A stretch of DNA of 12,598 bases, from positions 1 to 12,598 of the forward strand of contig DAOVIO010000120.1 in assembly GCA_030673645.1 (NCBI GenBank). The letters run 5' to 3'. The notes beneath the pieces were generated by a model. It saw nothing but the letters and a program-made list of their open reading frames with translations, searched no databases and was not told the DNA's origin. Within the stretch, counting starts at the first letter, position 1. Each line of letters opens with the position of its first letter. Of the stretch, positions 7,418 through 12,598 are shown piece by piece. Position numbers and translations under genes: made by a program. Origin of the DNA: JAGLSB01 sp023135955 (GTDB taxonomy: Bacteria > Bacteroidota > Bacteroidia > Bacteroidales > GCA-2748055).

Positions 7418-7423
7418 AAGATC

Positions 7424-10400
7424 ATGAATACAAATACCAACTTCAGTTTCCTTACATCAAAATTATTCAGGAAATTTTTACTATGGTTTCTGGTAATAGC
7501 CCTTATTCCTGCCTTCTATTTGAGTTATTCCAGTTTCAATAAAACCCGACAGATCATTGAGAAGATAGAGCTAAACACGCTGATCTCGATAGCTGAAGAG
7601 AGAGCACATACTATAGATAATTTCTTAAGTGAGAGAGAAAAAGATATCAATGCCCAGATTGAGAATCCTTTTATCATTGATGCAATGGAAACAATGATTG
7701 GACAATTTACCAGGAATGGGATAAATTCAGCGCAATATAAATTAGAGGAAAAGAGAATTTCCCCTTTTTTAAGTAGCATACAGAAACAATTAGAACTTCA
7801 TGATCTCTTCTTTATATCGCCTGATGGTGACATTGTATTTACTGTTGCAAAAGAAGCCGATCTGGGTAACAATTTGCTAAAAGATGCCTTTAAAGATACA
7901 GAACTGGAAAAGGTTTTTAATTCCGCACTATCGAGAAAGGTTACAAGTATTTCCCCCCTTAAAATATATGACCCTTCAAACGAACCCACATCTTTTGTAG
8001 CTGCTCCGGTTATTATAAATGGTCATGTACTGGGCATTCTGGTTTTCCAGTTAGATCATACTCTAATAAATACATTAGCGACCAATTATATTGGTTTGGG
8101 TGAGAGCGGTGAAATAGTAATCGCCTCATTAGAAGGAGAATATGCAGTGGTTTCTGCTCCTCTAAGGCATGATACGCTGGCAGCATTTAAAATGAAAATT
8201 AAGATTGGTTCTTTTGAGGCTCTGCCGATACAGAATGCTGTTAATGGTAATAAAGGCAGTGGAATCTCTATAGATTACAGGGGTAAGGAGGTTTTATCTG
8301 CCTGGACATATATTCCTAAAATAAACTGGGGATTGGTTGTTAAGATAGATACTGAAGAAGCATTTGCCCCGGCTGTGAGATTTTTGACCCGCACATTGTT
8401 AATTGGTGTAATCACTGTTCTTTTCGTGCTTATGTTTGCAATATTTGTTTCAAGATCAATCGTCAATCCCATTATCAGGCTTAAACAAGGCCTTGGAAGC
8501 ATATCAAGGGGTGAATTCCCTGCTAAATTTGAAATGCGTTCAAGAGATGAAATAGGCGAAATGAATGAGAGTGTGGGAAAAGTGATTGATTCATTTGGAG
8601 AGGTTGTATCGAAGGCTAATATTATTGCCAGTGGAGATTATCTGGTCGACATCGTCCTGCGTTCCAAGAATGACGAGCTGGGTATCGCATTACAAAAGAT
8701 GACAGGCTCATTACGTAAAGCAAAAGAAGAAAATGAGGCGAGTAGCTGGCTGAAAGCCGGCCAGTCAGAGTTAGATAATCAAATGCGCGGGGAACAGAAT
8801 ACCGAAAAACTCAGCAGAAATATAATCACTTTTATATGTAAATATATAAATGCAGAAATTGGCACGCTTTATCTAAATAATGGCAACGATGTTTTCTGCT
8901 TAAAAGCCAGCTATGCTTATAAAGCAAGGAAAAATCTTTCCAGTGAATTCAAATCAGGAGAAGGCCTTGTTGGCCAGGCTGCACTGGAAAAACAATCAAT
9001 TATCCTCAGAAATGTACCGGATGATTATATTTATGTCACATCTGCAATAGGTGAGAAAATGCCAAAAAATATTTTAGTAACACCATTTACATTTAATGAC
9101 GATGTGGTTGGTGTACTAGAAATAGGCTCATTTAGTGAACTTACTGAAATGCATATGCAGTTACTGGAAAATATTTCGGATGGAATTGCAATTGCTGTTA
9201 ATTCCGCGCAAGCCAGGATCAAGTTAAGCAACTCCTTAGAAAAGACACAGCAGCAAGCTGAAGAGCTTCAGCACCAACAGGAAGAAATGGAGACGACTAA
9301 TGAAGAACTTAAGAATCAGACCGAAGCCTTAGAGAAATCGGAAGAGAAACTTATTGCCCAGCAGGAAGAATTGCAGGTTTCCAATGAAGAATTGGAAGAA
9401 AAGACACAGTTTCTCGAAGAGCAGAAGGATGAGACTGTCAAGAAGAACAAAGAGCTTGAATCGGCTCAAAGAAACCTTAAGATTAAAGCCCAGGACCTGG
9501 AAATTACAAGTAAATACAAATCGGAATTTCTTGCCAATATGTCACATGAATTGCGGACTCCGCTTAATAGTTTGTTAATTCTCGCCCAACAGCTATCTCA
9601 AAATAAAAAGAATAATTTAGATAATAAACAAGTAGAAGCAGCGAAAATAATTTATTCCAGTGGCAACGACCTTCTAAAACTTATTAACGAAATTCTCGAC
9701 CTTTCGAGAATTGAATCCGGAAAGATGAATCTTAATATTGAGGACTTTCATATTGATGATGTTGCTGGCTCAATAAATGCAAATTTCAAGCATCTTATTG
9801 AGAAAAAGGGGCTGAAACTTGATATCAACATAAATCCGGACTTGTCGAAGATAATACGAACTGATAGGCAAAGGCTGGATCAGATAATAAAGAATCTCAT
9901 GTCAAATGCGATGAAATTTACAGAAAAAGGAGTAATAACGGTTGATTTTTACAATCCTGCCAAAGATGTAGATTTATCAAGGAGCGGTTTGAATCCCATA
10001 AAAACTGTTGCTATTGCAGTAACCGATACTGGTTTAGGTATTCCTGAAGACAAGCGGCTCCAGATATTCGAAGCATTTCAGCAGGTTGATGGAAGCACAT
10101 CACGGAAATATGGTGGTACAGGCTTAGGCCTTTCCATCTCACGCGAACTGGCTAGGCTTTTGGGTGGAGAAATTCAATTAAAAAGTTCTGAAGGTGAAGG
10201 ATCAACATTTACAATTTATATTCCTGAAATGTTTCAGGGAACTAAGGAAGAAGACTTTAAAACTGAATTTCAACAGGAAAAAAAGCTAGAAGGAATAATA
10301 AAAATATCTGATAATATAAAATTTAAACAATCTCCTGCAATCGAAGATGATAGAAAAAATATTAAAGAAAAGGACAGAGTAATAATGGTTATAGAGGATG

Positions 10401-11545
10401 ACCTGAACTTTGCAAAAACTTTATATGAATTCTGCCATGAAAAACAGTTCAAATGTATTCATGCCGGAGATGGAGAGTCAGGACTGGAACTTGTTCATAA
10501 ATATCCGGTTGATGCGATAATCCTTGATATCAGGTTGCCGGGAATAGAAGGATGGGGAGTCCTTGAGGCATTAAAAGATAATCCGAAAACACGGCATATC
10601 CCGGTACATATTATGTCTGTTGAAGAAAAATCAATTGATGCAATGAGGAAAGGAGCTATTGGTTATGTAACAAAACCTGTTAAGGAACAACAACTTAATG
10701 ATGCATTCACAAAAATTGGAAATTTGCTTTCAAAAAAAATAAAAGAACTACTGGTTGTTGAAGATGACAGGGTTGTTAGAGACAAAATAGTTGACCTGAT
10801 TGGAAATGGTGATATAAAAATCAACACAACCAACTCAGGAATGAAAGCCATAACCGAACTAAAGAAAAAAAATTATGATTGCGTAATACTGGACCTCGTT
10901 CTGCCTGATATTTCAGGCTTTGATATTCTTGAAAAACTTGAAAAAGCAGAAAATATTTCAATACCTCCTATTATTATCTATACAGCAAAAGATCTCTCTC
11001 GTGAAGAAACTGAGAGGCTTCAGAAATATACTGATTCCATTATTATTAAAGGTGTAAAATCAGATGAAAGATTGTTTGATGAATCTTCTTTATTTCTTCA
11101 CAGGATTTTTGATAACCTGCCCGCACAAAAGAGAAAACTAATTTCAAAGCTACATGATAAAGAGATGTTATTTGAAAATAAAAAGGTTCTTCTTGTTGAT
11201 GACGATATGCGGAATGTATTTGCTATTTCACAAGTTCTGGAAGAGAAAGGAGTCAATGTACTGAAAGCTGCGAACGGGAAGATGGCCTTAGAAACGCTAG
11301 AAAAAGAAAAAGATATTGATCTTGTATTAATGGATATCATGATGCCGGTTATGGATGGGTATGAGGCAATAAGAAAGGTGCGTGATCAGGAACGTTTTTG
11401 GAAATTACCAATTCTGGCCCTGACTGCAAAAGCTATGAAAGATGACCGGGATAAGTGTATTGTTGCCGGAGCAAATGATTATCTTCCAAAACCTATTGAT
11501 ATTGATAGATTATTATCACTAATGCGTGTTTGGTTATATAAATAA
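7424..11545 (+). CDS. Hybrid sensor histidine kinase: Cache-HAMP-GAF-coiled coil-HisKA-HATPase-three receivers
   Basis: The 1,373 residues contain, in order: TM1 (about 17-36); a periplasmic dCache-like domain (40-318, with ISPDGDIVF and W-x-Y-I-P); TM2 (323-342); a HAMP domain (343-393) and a second HAMP-like unit (394-440); a GAF domain (about 455-597); a long Glu/Gln-rich coiled coil (about 605-700); HisKA with phospho-acceptor His708 in FLANMSHELRTPLN; HATPase_c with N box N824/N828, G1 box DTGLGIP (868-874) and G2 box GGTGLGLSI (897-905). Three receivers follow with phospho-acceptor Asp1035, Asp1157 and Asp1304, and lysines K1084, K1209 and K1356. All catalytic residues look intact. Receivers 1 and 3 have the usual K-P pair; receiver 2 has K-G. 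It should sense a periplasmic ligand through Cache, perhaps a second cytoplasmic signal through GAF, and autophosphorylate. It starts 45 bp after cheB and ends 15 bp before the next response regulator. The coil is a candidate CheR/CheB target (inference). Confidence 0.95.
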   Translation: MNTNTNFSFLTSKLFRKFLLWFLVIALIPAFYLSYSSFNKTRQIIEKIELNTLISIAEERAHTIDNFLSEREKDINAQIENPFIIDAMETMIGQFTRNGINSAQYKLEEKRISPFLSSIQKQLELHDLFFISPDGDIVFTVAKEADLGNNLLKDAFKDTELEKVFNSALSRKVTSISPLKIYDPSNEPTSFVAAPVIINGHVLGILVFQLDHTLINTLATNYIGLGESGEIVIASLEGEYAVVSAPLRHDTLAAFKMKIKIGSFEALPIQNAVNGNKGSGISIDYRGKEVLSAWTYIPKINWGLVVKIDTEEAFAPAVRFLTRTLLIGVITVLFVLMFAIFVSRSIVNPIIRLKQGLGSISRGEFPAKFEMRSRDEIGEMNESVGKVIDSFGEVVSKANIIASGDYLVDIVLRSKNDELGIALQKMTGSLRKAKEENEASSWLKAGQSELDNQMRGEQNTEKLSRNIITFICKYINAEIGTLYLNNGNDVFCLKASYAYKARKNLSSEFKSGEGLVGQAALEKQSIILRNVPDDYIYVTSAIGEKMPKNILVTPFTFNDDVVGVLEIGSFSELTEMHMQLLENISDGIAIAVNSAQARIKLSNSLEKTQQQAEELQHQQEEMETTNEELKNQTEALEKSEEKLIAQQEELQVSNEELEEKTQFLEEQKDETVKKNKELESAQRNLKIKAQDLEITSKYKSEFLANMSHELRTPLNSLLILAQQLSQNKKNNLDNKQVEAAKIIYSSGNDLLKLINEILDLSRIESGKMNLNIEDFHIDDVAGSINANFKHLIEKKGLKLDININPDLSKIIRTDRQRLDQIIKNLMSNAMKFTEKGVITVDFYNPAKDVDLSRSGLNPIKTVAIAVTDTGLGIPEDKRLQIFEAFQQVDGSTSRKYGGTGLGLSISRELARLLGGEIQLKSSEGEGSTFTIYIPEMFQGTKEEDFKTEFQQEKKLEGIIKISDNIKFKQSPAIEDDRKNIKEKDRVIMVIEDDLNFAKTLYEFCHEKQFKCIHAGDGESGLELVHKYPVDAIILDIRLPGIEGWGVLEALKDNPKTRHIPVHIMSVEEKSIDAMRKGAIGYVTKPVKEQQLNDAFTKIGNLLSKKIKELLVVEDDRVVRDKIVDLIGNGDIKINTTNSGMKAITELKKKNYDCVILDLVLPDISGFDILEKLEKAENISIPPIIIYTAKDLSREETERLQKYTDSIIIKGVKSDERLFDESSLFLHRIFDNLPAQKRKLISKLHDKEMLFENKKVLLVDDDMRNVFAISQVLEEKGVNVLKAANGKMALETLEKEKDIDLVLMDIMMPVMDGYEAIRKVRDQERFWKLPILALTAKAMKDDRDKCIVAGANDYLPKPIDIDRLLSLMRVWLYK
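9236..9511 (+). other. Coiled-coil linker with regular Glu heptads (hybrid kinase residues 605-696)
   Basis: Between the GAF domain and HisKA, glutamate occupies residues 606, 613, 620, 627, 634, 641, 648 and 655, and glutamine occupies 662. Leucine (Met at 622) holds the +2 position from 615 to 664, then 678, 685 and 692. E-E, Q-E or Q-Q pairs occur in most heptads. This is a continuous two-stranded signalling coil leading into the phospho-accepting helix. Seven-residue spacing of E/Q pairs is also how methylation sites are arranged in chemoreceptors, but charge-rich coils show it without being methylated. Confidence 0.75.
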
Positions 11546-11560
11546 TTAATATTTAATATT

Positions 11561-12598
11561 ATGAATAAGCCAAAAATACTAATTGTTGATGACAGGGAAG
11601 AAAACCTGGTTGCGTTAGAACAGTTACTATCTGACCTTAAGATAGATATTGTAAGGGCACTATCAGGTAATGAAGCAATATCAAAAACATTAGAATCTGA
11701 GTTTTCAATTGCTTTGATAGATGTTCAGATGCCTGAAATGGATGGCTTTGAAACATTGGAGCTCCTGCGTAAGAATAAACAAACAGAGAATTTACCTGTA
11801 ATATTTGTTACTGCAACATATCACGATGAATATCACAAAATTAAAGGTATAGAGAGTGGTGCAGTGGATTTTTTAATAAAGCCCATAGTCCCTGCATTGT
11901 TATTGGGTAAAATTCGCGTGTTTCTCAATCTTTATGATCAAAGAATCCAGCTCTCCAATACTATTATCGAACGCGATAAAGCTTTGAATGAACTTGGTAG
12001 TTACAGCGACCTTTTAGAGAAAACGGTAGAAAAGCGCACAAAAGAACTTAAAGAACTAAACATTGGATTAGCAAAAGAAATCTCAATGCGTAAGCATACG
12101 GAAGATTTATTATTAAAGACCAAGATTTTGCTTAGCGAAACTGAGAAAACCGGAAACATTGGTGGTTGGGTAGTTGACTTAGAAACGATGACACAAACGT
12201 GGACAGAAGAAACCTACCGTATCCATGAAGTTGACTTGGATTTTAAACCTGATGTAAAAAAAGGAATAAGTTTTTATGCGCCTTCAGCCAGACCAATTAT
12301 TGAACGTGCATTTCAAAATACTGTAGAAACTGGTGAACCATTTAATTTGGAACTTGAATTTATTACGGCAAAAGGGAATAAGCGCTGGGTTCATTCTGTT
12401 GGAAAAGCTCAACGGGAAAATGGGGTGACAATTAAAATATCAGGATCATTCCAGGATATAACTGACCGCAAGCAGGCAGAGGAAGCACTGCATAGGAGTG
12501 AAGAACTAAATAGATCTATTACACAAACAGCTGCTGATGCAATAATTTCTATCAATTCTGACGGAATTATTTTGTCATGGAATAATGCCGCAGAAAAA
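11561..12598 (+). CDS. Response regulator receiver-PAS protein, 3' end beyond window
   Basis: The frame starts 15 bp after the hybrid kinase and is open through 346 codons to the window edge. Residues 1-120 form a receiver: acidic pair D10/D11 in LIVDDREEN, phospho-acceptor Asp54 in LIDVQMPEMDG, Thr84 in FVTAT and Lys107 in FLIKP. A coiled coil follows (about 125-190, with LEKTVEKRTKELKELN). A PAS_3-like domain spans about 195-305 (GGWVVDLE, RWVHSVG, SGSFQDITDRKQAEEAL). A second PAS domain begins at about 312 (ITQTAADAIISI, DGIILSWNNAAEK) and is cut. The output domain lies off-window; receiver-PAS proteins of this kind often end in a histidine kinase, and some in GGDEF, so the final role is open. 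Its position suggests that it receives phosphate from the hybrid kinase upstream. No Shine-Dalgarno sequence is seen (AT-rich leader). Confidence 0.92.
   Translation, partial: MNKPKILIVDDREENLVALEQLLSDLKIDIVRALSGNEAISKTLESEFSIALIDVQMPEMDGFETLELLRKNKQTENLPVIFVTATYHDEYHKIKGIESGAVDFLIKPIVPALLLGKIRVFLNLYDQRIQLSNTIIERDKALNELGSYSDLLEKTVEKRTKELKELNIGLAKEISMRKHTEDLLLKTKILLSETEKTGNIGGWVVDLETMTQTWTEETYRIHEVDLDFKPDVKKGISFYAPSARPIIERAFQNTVETGEPFNLELEFITAKGNKRWVHSVGKAQRENGVTIKISGSFQDITDRKQAEEALHRSEELNRSITQTAADAIISINSDGIILSWNNAAEK

Noticed and set aside
7379..7423. Terminator between cheB and the hybrid kinase
   Set aside because: The 45-bp gap has no GC-rich stem followed by T residues; it holds only an AT-rich leader and the Shine-Dalgarno sequence.
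9354..9578. A 74-codon plus-strand frame inside the kinase coil and HisKA region
   Set aside because: It is a frame-shifted reading of Glu/Lys-rich coil codons; the real frame carries the HisKA motif across the same bases.
6689..11340. Minus-strand open frames of 60-84 codons within the cheR, cheB and kinase genes
   Set aside because: They lie opposite strongly conserved CheR, CheB and kinase motifs and encode low-complexity Ser/Phe/Ile-rich peptides typical of antisense reading.

Overview
The window looks like a Bacteroidota chromosome segment, AT-rich and probably from a free-living species. This is inferred from four things: a secreted multi-repeat protein of FG-GAP, GLUG and cadherin-like modules; a promoter-like TAnnTTTG element; gene starts that mostly lack a Shine-Dalgarno sequence; and lineage-typical multi-receiver hybrid kinases. 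No RNA gene, insertion sequence, CRISPR array or attachment site was seen.

Layout. Bases 1-4334 (minus strand) are one uninterrupted reading frame of 1,444 visible residues, cut by the left window edge. It encodes an exported surface or secreted protein: signal peptide, IPT/TIG-like domain, seven FG-GAP-type repeats (enough for one beta-propeller), two tandem GLUG modules, three cadherin-like domains, and the first residues of what looks like a parallel beta-helix domain. Bases 4335-5016 are a 682-bp AT-rich divergent intergenic region with small inverted repeats and one candidate promoter facing right.

Bases 5017-12598 (plus strand) form a compact signalling cluster, probably an operon. It holds a six-helix membrane sensor-like protein ending in a coiled coil with no kinase domain; a 24-codon ORF resembling the first residues of a PAS/histidine-kinase protein; a CheR methyltransferase; a receiver-less CheB methylesterase overlapping cheR by 8 bp; a 1,373-residue hybrid histidine kinase (Cache, HAMP, GAF, long coiled coil, HisKA/HATPase, three receivers) with an unusually strong Shine-Dalgarno sequence; and a response regulator with PAS domains cut by the right edge.

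How the genes may work together. CheR and CheB are adaptation enzymes that add and remove methyl groups on glutamates of chemoreceptor coiled coils. The window has no chemoreceptor, CheA or CheW. The hybrid kinase next door has a roughly 95-residue Glu/Gln-rich coil between its sensor and kinase modules, with glutamate at the same heptad position eight times in a row. A testable idea is that CheR and CheB tune this kinase, and that its phosphoryl group passes through its own receivers and the downstream response regulator. This is inference; similar che/hybrid-kinase clusters are known in several phyla, so the layout itself is not new.
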